DNA of 64,000 nucleotides from Sphingobium naphthae (GCF_020782235.1 NZ_JAJGNO010000001.1:124001-188000), one strand, 5' to 3'; shown: positions 45,422 through 54,107, counted from the first letter of the stretch. Numbers and translations are program-made. Notes: generated by a model from the letters alone, not told the origin.

Positions 45422-45439
45422 CCCCGCGCTTGAAATTTT
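45412..45439. promoter_or_regulatory. Dyad between the divergent ectA and ectR promoters, candidate EctR operator
   Basis: The arms AATTTTTCAA and TTGAAATTTT (8 of 10 positions symmetric) surround CCCCGCGC. Each inner half is the -35 box of one of the two opposing promoters. A MarR-type dimer bound here would block both. The assignment is by position and symmetry only. Confidence 0.5.
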
Positions 45440-45458
45440 ATTTTGCAGTGCGAAGTAT
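45430..45458 (+). promoter_or_regulatory. Predicted promoter of ectR
   Basis: TTGAAA (45430-45435), a 17-base spacer, AAGTAT (45453-45458). The stretch is AT-rich compared with its surroundings. A start near 45465 would leave only a short leader before the strong ribosome-binding site of the small ORF at 45487. Confidence 0.55.
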
Positions 45459-45486
45459 CTCCGCCCGGAAAAAAGGAGCGGAGACA

Positions 45487-45537
45487 ATGTTGGTGACCGC
45501 CCTTTGGTTCCGCTATGGAGCCGATCATGCAAGCTGA
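45487..45537 (+). CDS. Possible 16-residue leader ORF overlapping ectR
   Basis: The peptide would be MLVTALWFRYGADHAS. It has the best ribosome-binding site of the region, AAGGAG at 45473-45478, eight bases before its ATG. Its stop lies just past the ectR start at 45527, in another frame, which is the usual layout of translational coupling. Whether the peptide itself matters cannot be seen. Confidence 0.4.
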   Translation: MLVTALWFRYGADHAS

Positions 45538-46015
45538 CACCGCCACACTGACATTGCGCGCGCTGCGCCGGATCATGCGCGCGACCGAGATCGGAAGCCG
45601 CCAACTCGCCGCCGCGACCGGCCTCACCCCGTCCCAGTTGCTGGTGCTGCGCGAAATCGATGCGCGGGACGCGGCAACGCCCGGCGCGGTCGCGCAGGCG
45701 CTGCATTTCAGCCAGGCGACGATCACGACGATCGTCGACCGGCTGGTGGCGCTCAACTATGTCCAGCGCCAGCGCAGCGAACGGGACAAGCGGCAATTCC
45801 ACCTGTCCATCCTGCCCGATGGCGTCAAAGCGCTGGACGATGCGCCGGACCCGCTGCAAATGACCTTCACCGACCGGTTCGGGCGGTTGCAGGCGTGGGA
45901 GCAGGCGATGATCCTGGCGTCGGTCGAGCGCCTCGCCCTGTTGATGGACGCGCAGAATATCGACGCCGCGCCGTTGCTGGACAGCGGCCTCATCGATCGG
46001 TCGGAGCCGGCCTGA
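45527..46015 (+). CDS. ectR: MarR-family regulator of the ectoine operon (EctR-like)
   Basis: A 162-residue winged-helix repressor of the MarR family. Seen: LTPSQLLVLREIDA near residue 33, the recognition region ALHFSQATITTIVDRLVALNY near 54 and the wing QRSERDKRQFHLSILPDG near 77. Divergent MarR regulators (EctR1) are known to control ect operons in methylotrophs and halophiles. ATG at 45527 is favoured because GGAG lies six bases upstream; ATG at 45515 would add four residues. Confidence 0.88.
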   Translation: MQADTATLTLRALRRIMRATEIGSRQLAAATGLTPSQLLVLREIDARDAATPGAVAQALHFSQATITTIVDRLVALNYVQRQRSERDKRQFHLSILPDGVKALDDAPDPLQMTFTDRFGRLQAWEQAMILASVERLALLMDAQNIDAAPLLDSGLIDRSEPA

Positions 46016-46098
46016 GCGGTCCGGAGCCGTGATCGCCCCGATCGCCGTCGGGCGGACATCCATCGAGCCGAGGGAACCGGAAGGGCCGCACAGGCTTT

Positions 46099-46120
46099 CT
46101 GCCCCCTAGGGCAGGGAGGG
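46099..46120 (+). promoter_or_regulatory. Hairpin abutting the actA ribosome-binding site
   Basis: CTGCCC-CCTA-GGGCAG (46099-46114) ends directly at the Shine-Dalgarno GGAGGG (46115-46120), four bases before the CTG start of actA. The stem might set ribosome access to the whole respiratory operon. Confidence 0.45.
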
Positions 46121-46124
46121 CAAG

Positions 46125-46787
46125 CTGGCTCAGATATTTCCCCGCGCCGCCGACACATGGCTGCGGATAGGAACATTGTTATGCGTCTGCGCCGCCGCCC
46201 TGCTGGGCATTGCGGGCTGGACCCGTGTGCGATCCCCTTATGAGACTCAGCAGGGCTGGGTGCAGCACCAGCCCGTGCCCTTCAGCCACAAACATCATGT
46301 CGCCGATGCCGGCATCGACTGCCGCTATTGCCACAGCAGCGTCGAAACCAGCGCCCATGCCGGCCTGCCCGCCACCCATGTCTGCATGACGTGCCATTCG
46401 CAGCTCTGGGCCGGCGCCGAGGTGCTGGCGCCGGTGCGAGACAGCCTGGCCACCGGCCGGCCGCTGGTGTGGCACCGAGTCGCGCAAGTGCCGGACTATG
46501 TCTATTTCAACCATTCGATCCACGTCGCGCGCGGCGTGGCCTGTGTCGAATGCCATGGCCGCATCGACACCATGCCGCTGATCCAGCAGGCCAAACCCTT
46601 CCAGATGCAATTCTGCATCGATTGCCATCAGGACCCCGCCCCCCATCTCCGCCCGCCCGACAAGGTGACGCAGATGGCTCCGCTGAGCTGGTCCGCCGCC
46701 GAACAGCGCCGCTATGGCGAGCGCGTGATGGCCGCCCACCGCATCGATCCCAAGAAGCTCGTCAATTGCGAAATGTGCCACCGATGA
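46125..46787 (+). CDS. actA: Alternative complex III subunit ActA, pentahaem cytochrome c
   Basis: Membrane-anchored pentahaem c-type cytochrome that carries electrons from the quinol site. CxxCH motifs lie at residues 66-70, 87-91, 140-144, 164-168 and 215-219. The single N-terminal span is about 12-33. The frame is open from 46110 with no ATG or GTG before the span. CTG at 46125 has GGAGGG four bases upstream and gives MAQIFPRA, the N-terminus I recall for this family. TTG at 46176 would cut the anchor in half. The stop overlaps actB (ATGA). Confidence 0.88.
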   Translation: MAQIFPRAADTWLRIGTLLCVCAAALLGIAGWTRVRSPYETQQGWVQHQPVPFSHKHHVADAGIDCRYCHSSVETSAHAGLPATHVCMTCHSQLWAGAEVLAPVRDSLATGRPLVWHRVAQVPDYVYFNHSIHVARGVACVECHGRIDTMPLIQQAKPFQMQFCIDCHQDPAPHLRPPDKVTQMAPLSWSAAEQRRYGERVMAAHRIDPKKLVNCEMCHR

Positions 46788-49600
46788 GCGGCGAGCGCCC
46801 CCTGGACGACGCCCTGTCGGCGCTGCACGGCCAGAGCGGCCGCGCCTTCTGGCGTAGCCTGGACGACCTCATTCAGCGCCCGGAGATGCGCGCGCGACTG
46901 GCGCGGGAATTTCCGGCGCTGGCGGGATCGGCCGGCGACTGGCGGCGGCGCGACATATTGAAGTGCCTGGGCGGCGCGCTGGCGATCGCGGGGCTGGACG
47001 GATGCGAACGCGCGCCCGACGAGGACGCCCTGCCCTATGTCGAGCAGCCCGAGGGCGAAGTGCCGGGCGTCGCGCGCCTGTATGCCACGGCGGTCGAGAT
47101 GGACGGCGTCGCGCAGCCGGTGATGGGCAAGACGCGCATGGCGCGGCCGATCAAGCTGGAGGGCAATATGCGCCACCCGGCGAGCGGCGGCGCGACCGAC
47201 GCCTTCACCCAGGCGGCGCTGCTAGGGCTATATGACCCCGAACGGTCGAAGGCGCCGCTGTTCAAGGGCGACGAGACGGACTGGGCGCGAGTCGACGCGG
47301 CGATGGCAGGCCTGCGCGCCACGTTCGACCGCACGGGCGGCGCGGGATTGCGCCTGGTGACGGGGCCGGTGGGATCGCCGACTCTGCTGCGCCAGATCGG
47401 CGACATGCTGGCGCGGTGGCCGCAGGCGCGCTGGCACATCTGGTCGCCGCTGCCGCGCCGGACCCGCGCCTTGCGCCTCGAAAGCGCGCAAGTGGTGGTG
47501 GCGCTGGACGACGATCTGATCGGCGCTGGCCCGTTCCAGACATACCATGCCAAGGGGTGGGGCGAGCGGCGGCGCGGCTATCAGGCAGGGGACGGCAGCG
47601 CGCTGCTGTTCGTCGCCGAGCCCAGCCCCACCATCACCGGCGTGACCGCGACGGACCGGCTGGTGGCGCGGGAGGACCGCATCGGCGCGCTGATCGCGGC
47701 GCTGGAGAGCAGGATCGACACGGGCCGGATGCCGGCCGGGCTCAACAGCCGGGAAGCCGACTGGATCGAGACGGTGGCGGCGGCGCTGGAGCGGCACCGG
47801 GGCGCGGGGCGACTCGCGCTGGGCGCGCATCACCCCGCCGCACTGCATCGCGCCGTGCGGCGGATCGGGGCGCTGCTGGGCCATGCCGAAGCCGAGGAGG
47901 ACCGAGGCGTAGCGCAGGACCTGTCGGCGCTCATCGCGGAGATGGAAGGCGGCGCGGTTCAGGCGCTGATGATGCTGGACGTCAATCCCGTCTTTGCGAA
48001 CCCGGGCTTCGCCGCGGCGATGGCGAAGGTGCCCGAAACCATCCATGTCGGGCTCCATGCCGATGAAAGCGCCGCGCGCTGTCGCTGGCACCTGCCGCTG
48101 GCCCATGCGCTGGAAAGCTGGAGCGACGGACGCTGCGCCGACGAGTCGGTCACGATCATCCAGCCGCTGGTCCGGCCCTGGCTAGCGGTGCGGTCGCGCC
48201 ATGCGGTGCTGGCGAGGCTGATGGGCGACGACCGACTGGATCGCGCCATCGTCCGGGCGACCTGGGACCTGGATGACGCACGCTGGCGCGCCGCATTGAT
48301 CGATGGGCGGATCGCTGATGCGGCGGCGAGCCCGGCGCCTGTCCCGGTCCCAGCGAACCGCAGCGAAGGGGCCGAGCCGCCCTTCCCCGCTGCGGACGCG
48401 GACGGCCTTTCCGTCGTCATCCGTCCTGACCCCTGCATCTGGGACGGGCGATACGCGCCCAATCCCTGGCTGCAGGAACTGCCCAAGCCGATGACCAAGA
48501 TCGCCTGGGGCAACGCCATTCATGTCAGCCCCGCCCTGGCGCGCGAACGGGGACTGAAGAATGAGGATGTGGTGCGGCTGCGCGTCGGCGACCGCAGCGT
48601 GGAAGGGCCCGTATGGATCCTGCCGGGGCAGCAGCGCGACACGATCCTGCTGCATCTGGGCCATGGCCGCACCCGCGGCGGCCGTGTCGCGAAGGGGGTG
48701 GGCTTCGACGCCTGGCCGCTGTGGAACGCAGAAGGACCGGTCGCGATCGAAAAGCGCGACCGGACCGAGCGGATCGCATCGACCCAGCATCATTTCGCGA
48801 TGGAGGAGGATGAATTCGTCCGCTTCGTGAACGCCGCCGCCGACACGCTGCCCCAGGAGCCGCCGCGCGCCACCTTCTTCCCCTCGCAAAAGTCGAGCCC
48901 TGCCTGGGGCATGGCGATCGACCTTGATCTTTGCATCGGCTGCAATGCCTGCGTCGTCGCCTGCGTCGCGGAAAACAACATCCCGATGGTCGGCAAGGAG
49001 CAGGTGGCGATGGGCCGGGAAATGCACTGGCTGCGGGTCGACCGCTATTATCAGGGATCGCCCGACGAGCCGAAGCACGCCTTTCAGCCCGTGCCCTGCA
49101 TGCATTGCGAGGATGCGCCCTGCGAAATGGGCTGCCCGGTCAATGCGACCGTGCACAGTCCCGACGGCATCAACCTGCAAGTCTATAATCGCTGCATCGG
49201 CACCCGCACCTGTTCGGCCTATTGCCCCTATAAGGTGCGGCGGTTCAACTGGTTCGACCTGACGGGCGGCGATCCCCCCGAATTGCGCGCCGCCCGCAAT
49301 CCGGAAGTGACGGTGCGGTCGCGCGGCGTGATGGAAAAATGCACCTATTGCATCCAGCGGATCAGCGCGGCGCGGATCGAGGCGAAGAAGGAGGACCGAC
49401 CCATCGCCGACGGAGAGGTCGTCACCGCCTGCCAGGCAGCCTGCCCGACGCAGGCGATCGTCTTCGGCGATACCGCGCGGCCCGACAGCGCCGTGGCCCA
49501 GCGCAAGGCCGATGGTCGCGACTATGACCTGCTGCGCGAAGCCAATACCCGGCCGCGCACCACCTATCAGGCGCGAATCCGGCGCGGGGACACGACATGA
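46784..49600 (+). CDS. actB: Alternative complex III subunit ActB, molybdopterin-like/iron-sulfur fusion
   Basis: A 938-residue periplasmic subunit. It has a Tat-type signal with RRRDILKCLGGALAIAG near residue 49, then a large domain related to molybdopterin oxidoreductases (about 80-690) that in characterised complexes binds no cofactor. The C-terminal third is a ferredoxin-like domain with four cysteine clusters: CIGCNACVVAC near 718, CMHCEDAPCEMGC near 772, CIGTRTCSAYC near 804, and CTYC with CQAAC near 853-885. It passes electrons between the quinol site and the haems. Overlaps actA and actC by four bases each. Confidence 0.93.
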   Translation: MSGERPLDDALSALHGQSGRAFWRSLDDLIQRPEMRARLAREFPALAGSAGDWRRRDILKCLGGALAIAGLDGCERAPDEDALPYVEQPEGEVPGVARLYATAVEMDGVAQPVMGKTRMARPIKLEGNMRHPASGGATDAFTQAALLGLYDPERSKAPLFKGDETDWARVDAAMAGLRATFDRTGGAGLRLVTGPVGSPTLLRQIGDMLARWPQARWHIWSPLPRRTRALRLESAQVVVALDDDLIGAGPFQTYHAKGWGERRRGYQAGDGSALLFVAEPSPTITGVTATDRLVAREDRIGALIAALESRIDTGRMPAGLNSREADWIETVAAALERHRGAGRLALGAHHPAALHRAVRRIGALLGHAEAEEDRGVAQDLSALIAEMEGGAVQALMMLDVNPVFANPGFAAAMAKVPETIHVGLHADESAARCRWHLPLAHALESWSDGRCADESVTIIQPLVRPWLAVRSRHAVLARLMGDDRLDRAIVRATWDLDDARWRAALIDGRIADAAASPAPVPVPANRSEGAEPPFPAADADGLSVVIRPDPCIWDGRYAPNPWLQELPKPMTKIAWGNAIHVSPALARERGLKNEDVVRLRVGDRSVEGPVWILPGQQRDTILLHLGHGRTRGGRVAKGVGFDAWPLWNAEGPVAIEKRDRTERIASTQHHFAMEEDEFVRFVNAAADTLPQEPPRATFFPSQKSSPAWGMAIDLDLCIGCNACVVACVAENNIPMVGKEQVAMGREMHWLRVDRYYQGSPDEPKHAFQPVPCMHCEDAPCEMGCPVNATVHSPDGINLQVYNRCIGTRTCSAYCPYKVRRFNWFDLTGGDPPELRAARNPEVTVRSRGVMEKCTYCIQRISAARIEAKKEDRPIADGEVVTACQAACPTQAIVFGDTARPDSAVAQRKADGRDYDLLREANTRPRTTYQARIRRGDTT

Positions 49601-50916
49601 CCCACGCGGAGCAGCAGGAAGCGGCCGCACGCCGCATCGTGGCCATGCCCGCCCGCTTCCCCGCGCCCCGCATGTGGTGGGCGATGTTCCTGGTCGCGCT
49701 GGGCCTGCTGGCGCTGTTCCTGGTGTCGGTCGCGGTGCTGTTCGTGCGCGGGCCGGGCGTCTGGGGCAATAATATCCCGGTCGCCTGGGGCTTTCCCATC
49801 TCCAACTATATCTGGTGGCTGGGGATCGGCCATGCCGGCACGTTGATTTCCGCCATGCTGCTGCTGGTCGGGCAGCAATGGCGCAACAGCCTCAATCGCT
49901 TCGCCGAGGCGATGACGCTGTTCGCCGTCATGTGCGCGGGGCTTTATCCCATCCTGCATCTGGGCCGGCCGTGGCGCTTCTACTGGATAGCACCCTACCC
50001 CAGCACGATGGGCGTGTGGCCGCAGTTCAAGAGCCCGCTGACCTGGGACTTTTTCGCGGTGCTGACCTATCTGATCGTGTCGGTGCTCTTCTGGTATATC
50101 GGCATCCTGCCCGACCTGGCGGCGGCGCGCGATCGAGCCAAGGCGCGGCGCTGGCAGATTTTCTTCGGGCTGGGCGCGCTTGGCTGGCGCGGATCGGCGC
50201 AGCATTGGCATCGCTGGCAGCAAAGCTATCGGCTGACCGCCGCCATTGCGGTGCCGCTGGTGGTGTCGGTCCATTCGGAAATCTCCTTGCTGATGGCGGC
50301 CGGTCCGGTGCCGGGCTGGGTTTCCACCGTCTTCCCGCCCTATTTCGTGCTGGGCGCGGCCTTTTCGGGCTTTGCCGTGGTGTCGATGCTGACCGTCTGG
50401 TTGCGGGCCATGTTGCGGCTGGAGACGCTGGTGACGCAGCGCCACCTCGATATGCTCGGCATCCTGCTGCTCGCGACCGGGCTCATGACCGCCTATGGCT
50501 ATCTGGCCGAACTGTTCACCGCCGCCTGGGCTGGCGGGCGCGAGGCGGAGACGATGTGGGACCGTTTCGTCGGGCCCTATGCCTGGAGCTATTGGGGCGC
50601 GGTGATCCTTAATTTCGCGCCGCTGCAGGCGCTGTGGTGGAAGCGCGTGCGGGTGGCGCCGGTCGCGCTGTTCCTGATCGGCCTCAGCGTCACGATCGGC
50701 ATGTGGCTGGAGCGCTACATGCTGCTGGTGTCGTCGCTCTATCGCGACTGGCTGGAAAGTTCGGTCGGCCTGTTTCATCCCAGCTTCTGGGACTGGAGCC
50801 TCTTTGCCGGGACGCTGGGGCTGTTCCTCACCTGCTTCCTGCTGTTCATCCGCTTCCTGCCGGTGATTTCCGCATTCGAGGTGCGCGAAGCGGCGCTGGA
50901 GGATGCGCATGGCTGA
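49597..50916 (+). CDS. actC: Alternative complex III subunit ActC (NrfD/PsrC-like)
   Basis: A 439-residue integral membrane subunit with about ten spans, related to NrfD/PsrC quinol-binding subunits. Seen: SNYIWWLGIGHAGTLISAMLLL near residue 69 (the His/Gly-rich quinol region), LHLGRPWRFYWIAPYP near 120, and VVSVHSEISLLMA near 223. It lies between ActB and the small ActD subunit. The first ~25 residues are cytoplasmic. All of the typical ActC blocks are present. Confidence 0.93.
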   Translation: MTHAEQQEAAARRIVAMPARFPAPRMWWAMFLVALGLLALFLVSVAVLFVRGPGVWGNNIPVAWGFPISNYIWWLGIGHAGTLISAMLLLVGQQWRNSLNRFAEAMTLFAVMCAGLYPILHLGRPWRFYWIAPYPSTMGVWPQFKSPLTWDFFAVLTYLIVSVLFWYIGILPDLAAARDRAKARRWQIFFGLGALGWRGSAQHWHRWQQSYRLTAAIAVPLVVSVHSEISLLMAAGPVPGWVSTVFPPYFVLGAAFSGFAVVSMLTVWLRAMLRLETLVTQRHLDMLGILLLATGLMTAYGYLAELFTAAWAGGREAETMWDRFVGPYAWSYWGAVILNFAPLQALWWKRVRVAPVALFLIGLSVTIGMWLERYMLLVSSLYRDWLESSVGLFHPSFWDWSLFAGTLGLFLTCFLLFIRFLPVISAFEVREAALEDAHG

Positions 50917-51430
50917 GCTTCATGCCCTGCTCGCCGAGTTCGACAGCCCCGAGCGGCTGATCGACGCGGCGCGCCGACTGGGTGGGCAAGGGTGGCGGCT
51001 GGAGGCCTTCACCCCCTTTCCCGTCGAGGGGCTGGGCCGGATGCTGGGGTTCGCCGACAATCGGGTGCCACGCGCGATGCTGATCGGCGGGGCGACGGGC
51101 GCGCTGCTGGGTTTCCTGATGCAGGTCGCGACTAATCTGGACTATCCGCTCTGGATCGGCGGGCGGCCGCTGATCGCGGTTCCCGCTTTCCTGCTGATCT
51201 GCTTCGAGATGCTGGTGCTGGGCGCGGTGCTGGCGGGCATCGGCACGATGCTGATCGCCAACCGCCTGCCCCGCCTCCATCATCCGGTCTTCGCCGCCGA
51301 TCGGTTCGACCTGTCGGCGGACGACCGTTTCTTCCTCGCGATCCTGGCCGACGCAGCCTTTGATCGGGACGCGGCGGGCAAGGCGCTGGCCGCGCTGCAT
51401 CCGCGCGCCATCATCGAGGTGCCGGCATGA
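50909..51430 (+). CDS. actD: Alternative complex III subunit ActD (DUF3341)
   Basis: A 173-residue membrane subunit of the DUF3341 family. A soluble N-terminal part starts AELHALLAEFDSPERLIDAA, and two spans (about 57-78 and 90-115) are followed by a C-terminal domain with HPVFAADRFDLSADDRFFL. It anchors the complex next to ActC. ATG at 50909 is preferred over ATG at 50903 because GGAGG lies six bases before it. Overlaps actC by eight bases and actE by four. Confidence 0.9.
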   Translation: MAELHALLAEFDSPERLIDAARRLGGQGWRLEAFTPFPVEGLGRMLGFADNRVPRAMLIGGATGALLGFLMQVATNLDYPLWIGGRPLIAVPAFLLICFEMLVLGAVLAGIGTMLIANRLPRLHHPVFAADRFDLSADDRFFLAILADAAFDRDAAGKALAALHPRAIIEVPA

Positions 51431-51906
51431 AGGCGCGGCTGATCCTGCTTCTGCTGCTGGGCGGATGCGACCAGAATATGGTGCAGCAGCCGCGCTATGA
51501 CGAATATGAGCGCTCGCCGCTCAGCGCCAATGGCAGCAGCATGATCGCGCCGCCCGACGGCGTCGTGGCGCAGGATGCGGTGGCCCGGGCGGCGCAGGCG
51601 CAGCGTCCGGCGATGACCCCGGCGCTGCTGGCGCGGGGCCGCGAGCGCTATGGCATCTACTGCGCCATGTGCCATGGCGTGGACGGGCGCGGCGACGGCA
51701 TCGTGCCGGCGCGCGGATTTCCCCGGCCGCCCAGCTATATGGAGCCGCGCCTGGTGGCCGCCCCGACGGCGCATTTCTACGACGTCATCACGCATGGCTA
51801 TGGCGTCATGTATGCCTATGCCGATCGGGTGAGCCCGCAGGATCGGTGGGCGATCGCCGCTTATATCCGGGCGCTGCAGAAGGCCGGAGGCGCCGATGCG
51901 CGTTGA
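51427..51906 (+). CDS. actE: Alternative complex III subunit ActE, monohaem lipoprotein cytochrome c
   Basis: A 159-residue periplasmic cytochrome c tethered by a lipid. A very short signal ends in the lipobox LLGGC (Cys14). One haem motif, CAMCHG at residues 79-84, is followed by a methionine ligand candidate in GYGVMYAYAD near 128. It is expected to hand electrons from ActA to the oxidase or to soluble cytochrome c. Overlaps ActF by 11 bases. Confidence 0.92.
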   Translation: MKARLILLLLLGGCDQNMVQQPRYDEYERSPLSANGSSMIAPPDGVVAQDAVARAAQAQRPAMTPALLARGRERYGIYCAMCHGVDGRGDGIVPARGFPRPPSYMEPRLVAAPTAHFYDVITHGYGVMYAYADRVSPQDRWAIAAYIRALQKAGGADAR

Positions 51907-52927
51907 ATTGCTGCGGCCGGAGGCGCGCCTGCTGATCGTCGGCGGCCTGAGCGCGGGCGCGGCTCTGGCGCTGTGCCTGATCGATCCCGCAGCGGCGCTG
52001 ACGGGGTGGCTGGGCGCGGCCGTGGCCTTTGCCGCGATCCCGGCAGGCGCGCTGTGCCTGATGGCGATGATGAGGCTGATCCCCGGCGCATGGGGGGAAT
52101 CGCTGCGGCTGACATGCGAGGCCGGGACGTTGCTGGCGCTGCCGGCGCTTGCCCTGTTCCTGCCGGTCATGCTGGGCGTGCGCGCGATCTATCCATGGAT
52201 GGCGCATCGCCCCGAAACCGCGTTCCAGGCCTTCTGGCTTGGCCCCTGGTTCTATGCCCTGCGCACGCTGCTCTGGTTCCTGATGCTGTGGGGCGCGGCG
52301 CGCGCGATTCGGGCGCGCCGCCGGACGCGCGCCGTCGCAGCGGCGACGCTGGTCGCCTTCCCCCTGCTGGGCAGCCTGGTCGCGATCGATTGGCTGATGT
52401 CGCTCGACCTGCACCTCGCCTCCTCGGCCTTCGGGCTGCAATGCTTGATCCTGTCCGTGACGCTGGCGTTCGCCGGCCTGCTGCTGTTCCGCATCGGTGC
52501 GGGCGCGCGGCCTTATCGCGTGGGCGTGCTGGGCGCGTTGCTGCTGACGCTGCTGCTGCTGTGGGCCTATATCCAGTTTCTGACCTTCTTCATCCTCTGG
52601 TCGCCGGGCCTGCCGGACGGCGCGTATTGGTATGGCCGCCGGGCCGGCGGCTGGGACGTGGCCGAATGGGCGTTCGGCCTGCTGGGCGGTTTGCCCCTGC
52701 TGCTGTTGCTGCTGGCCAAGGTCCGCAGGAGCCCGAGGCTGCTCGCGCGGCTCTGCATCGCCGTCGTTGCGGGCAAGCTCATCGAGTTCGCCTGGCTGGC
52801 GCTGCCGGGCCAAGGGCCGGTCGGCCTGATCGGCTTCGCGCTGGCGAGCCTTGGCCTTGGCAGTGGCGCCGCGGCGGGATTGTCGATCGCGCTGCGGCGG
52901 CGCGTGCGCGCGCGGAGGCCGACATGA
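51896..52927 (+). CDS. actF: Alternative complex III subunit ActF
   Basis: A 343-residue membrane subunit with about ten spans, distantly related to ActC but lacking its quinol site. Seen: VAIDWLMSLDLHLASSAFGLQ near residue 162 and a WAYIQFLTFFILWSPGLPDGAYWY block near 222, both typical of ActF. It completes the six-subunit set; no extra ActG/ActH genes are visible. Overlaps the next small gene by four bases. Confidence 0.9.
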   Translation: MRVELLRPEARLLIVGGLSAGAALALCLIDPAAALTGWLGAAVAFAAIPAGALCLMAMMRLIPGAWGESLRLTCEAGTLLALPALALFLPVMLGVRAIYPWMAHRPETAFQAFWLGPWFYALRTLLWFLMLWGAARAIRARRRTRAVAAATLVAFPLLGSLVAIDWLMSLDLHLASSAFGLQCLILSVTLAFAGLLLFRIGAGARPYRVGVLGALLLTLLLLWAYIQFLTFFILWSPGLPDGAYWYGRRAGGWDVAEWAFGLLGGLPLLLLLLAKVRRSPRLLARLCIAVVAGKLIEFAWLALPGQGPVGLIGFALASLGLGSGAAAGLSIALRRRVRARRPT

Positions 52928-53340
52928 CCCGGCCGCTGCACAAGGATACGCGGGTCCAGCGCGGGCGATCCGCAGACCATCGCGCGCAGGAACGGCGCGA
53001 CGCGTCGCCCTGGCGCGTCGTTTCTGTCGTCGCGGCCTTCCTGAGCCTGATCCCGATCGGCCTTGGCGTGGCGGCGCTGGTGGCGAATAGCTGGCGCGGC
53101 GACCATCATCCCAGCGCAGGCGCCGCCGCCCGGGCCGACCGGCAGCCGCCCGCCCCGCGGCTGCTGGCCGACCCAGAACGGGCGCGGCTGCGGCTGGAGG
53201 CGGGGGCGCGCCGGCGGCTGGAACGCGGCCCCATCCCGATCGACAAGGCCATGGCCGATGTCGCCAAGGATGGCTGGGACGAGGGAGCGGCGCCTTCCAC
53301 GGCGCAGGTCGCCCGCGATCACAGGCGAGCGGCGCCATGA
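52924..53340 (+). CDS. Small single-span protein conserved between ActF and SCO (unknown function)
   Basis: A 138-residue protein: a basic N-terminus, one span (about 32-54, VVSVVAAFLSLIPIGLGVAAL), then a periplasmic tail rich in Ala and Arg that ends with the motif RGPIPIDKAMADVAKDG near residue 110. A similar I-P-I-D/E-x-A-M segment occurs, as far as I remember, in proteins at the same place in other alternative complex III-oxidase clusters. That suggests an assembly or linker role between complex III and the oxidase. Overlaps both neighbours by four bases. Confidence 0.7.
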   Translation: MTRPLHKDTRVQRGRSADHRAQERRDASPWRVVSVVAAFLSLIPIGLGVAALVANSWRGDHHPSAGAAARADRQPPAPRLLADPERARLRLEAGARRRLERGPIPIDKAMADVAKDGWDEGAAPSTAQVARDHRRAAP

Positions 53341-54107
53341 TCCGTATCCTGCTGATCCTGATGATGGCGCTGTGCCTGGTGGCTCCGGTCCGCGCGCAAA
53401 GCGGCTTCGACCCGTTCGGCGAGGCCAGCATCGACGAGCATCCCGGCGCGCCGGTGCCGCTCGACGCGCCGTTTCGCGATTCCGATGGCAACCGGACCAG
53501 CCTGCGCCAGATTGCCGGCGGCAAGCCGATCCTGCTGATCCCGGTGCTGCATAATTGCCCGAATATCTGCGGCGTCACTCTGGCGGGCGTGGCGGACGCG
53601 ATCGCCGCGCAACCGCTGCGCGCCGGGCGCGACTTCACCCTGGTGGCGTTCGGCATCGATCCGGGCGAAGGCCCGAAGGATGCAGCGGACGATCTGGCCC
53701 GGCTGCGCAGCCATGCGGGACAGGGGATGCCGGCGCGGGCGCTCACGGGATCAGCCGCCGCCATCCATGCCGTCACCGACGCGATCGGCTATCGCTATGC
53801 CTGGGACGCGCGGATCGGCCAATATGCGCATGTCGCGGCCACCGCGGTGCTGACGCCGCAGGGCCGGCTGTCCGGCTGGCTCTATGGTCTCACCCCGCGT
53901 CCGGCCGACCTTACCGCCGCGATCCACGACGCACGGCGCGAGAAACAGGCGCATTGGGGTGAGCGGCTGTTGCTGCTCTGCTTCCATTATGATCCGGTGA
54001 CGGGCCGCTATACCGCGTCGATCGAGAAGATATTGAAGGTGGCCGCCATCCTGACCGTGCTGGGGCTGATCGTCCTGATCTGGCAGTTGCGCAGGGACCG
54101 GGCATGA
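53337..54107 (+). CDS. SCO1/SenC-type copper chaperone
   Basis: A 256-residue thioredoxin-fold protein that delivers copper to the CuA site of oxidase subunit II. The signal peptide is residues 1-20. The copper/redox motif CPNIC lies at 74-78 and the distal His is in QYAHVAATAV near 163. Unlike short Sco proteins it has a C-terminal membrane span (about 232-250), as is usual for the versions encoded in these clusters. Directly followed by coxB. Confidence 0.9.
   Translation: MIRILLILMMALCLVAPVRAQSGFDPFGEASIDEHPGAPVPLDAPFRDSDGNRTSLRQIAGGKPILLIPVLHNCPNICGVTLAGVADAIAAQPLRAGRDFTLVAFGIDPGEGPKDAADDLARLRSHAGQGMPARALTGSAAAIHAVTDAIGYRYAWDARIGQYAHVAATAVLTPQGRLSGWLYGLTPRPADLTAAIHDARREKQAHWGERLLLLCFHYDPVTGRYTASIEKILKVAAILTVLGLIVLIWQLRRDRA

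Noticed and set aside
46176-46787. actA starting at TTG 46176
   Set aside because: Would remove half of the membrane anchor and has no ribosome-binding site; CTG 46125 explains both.
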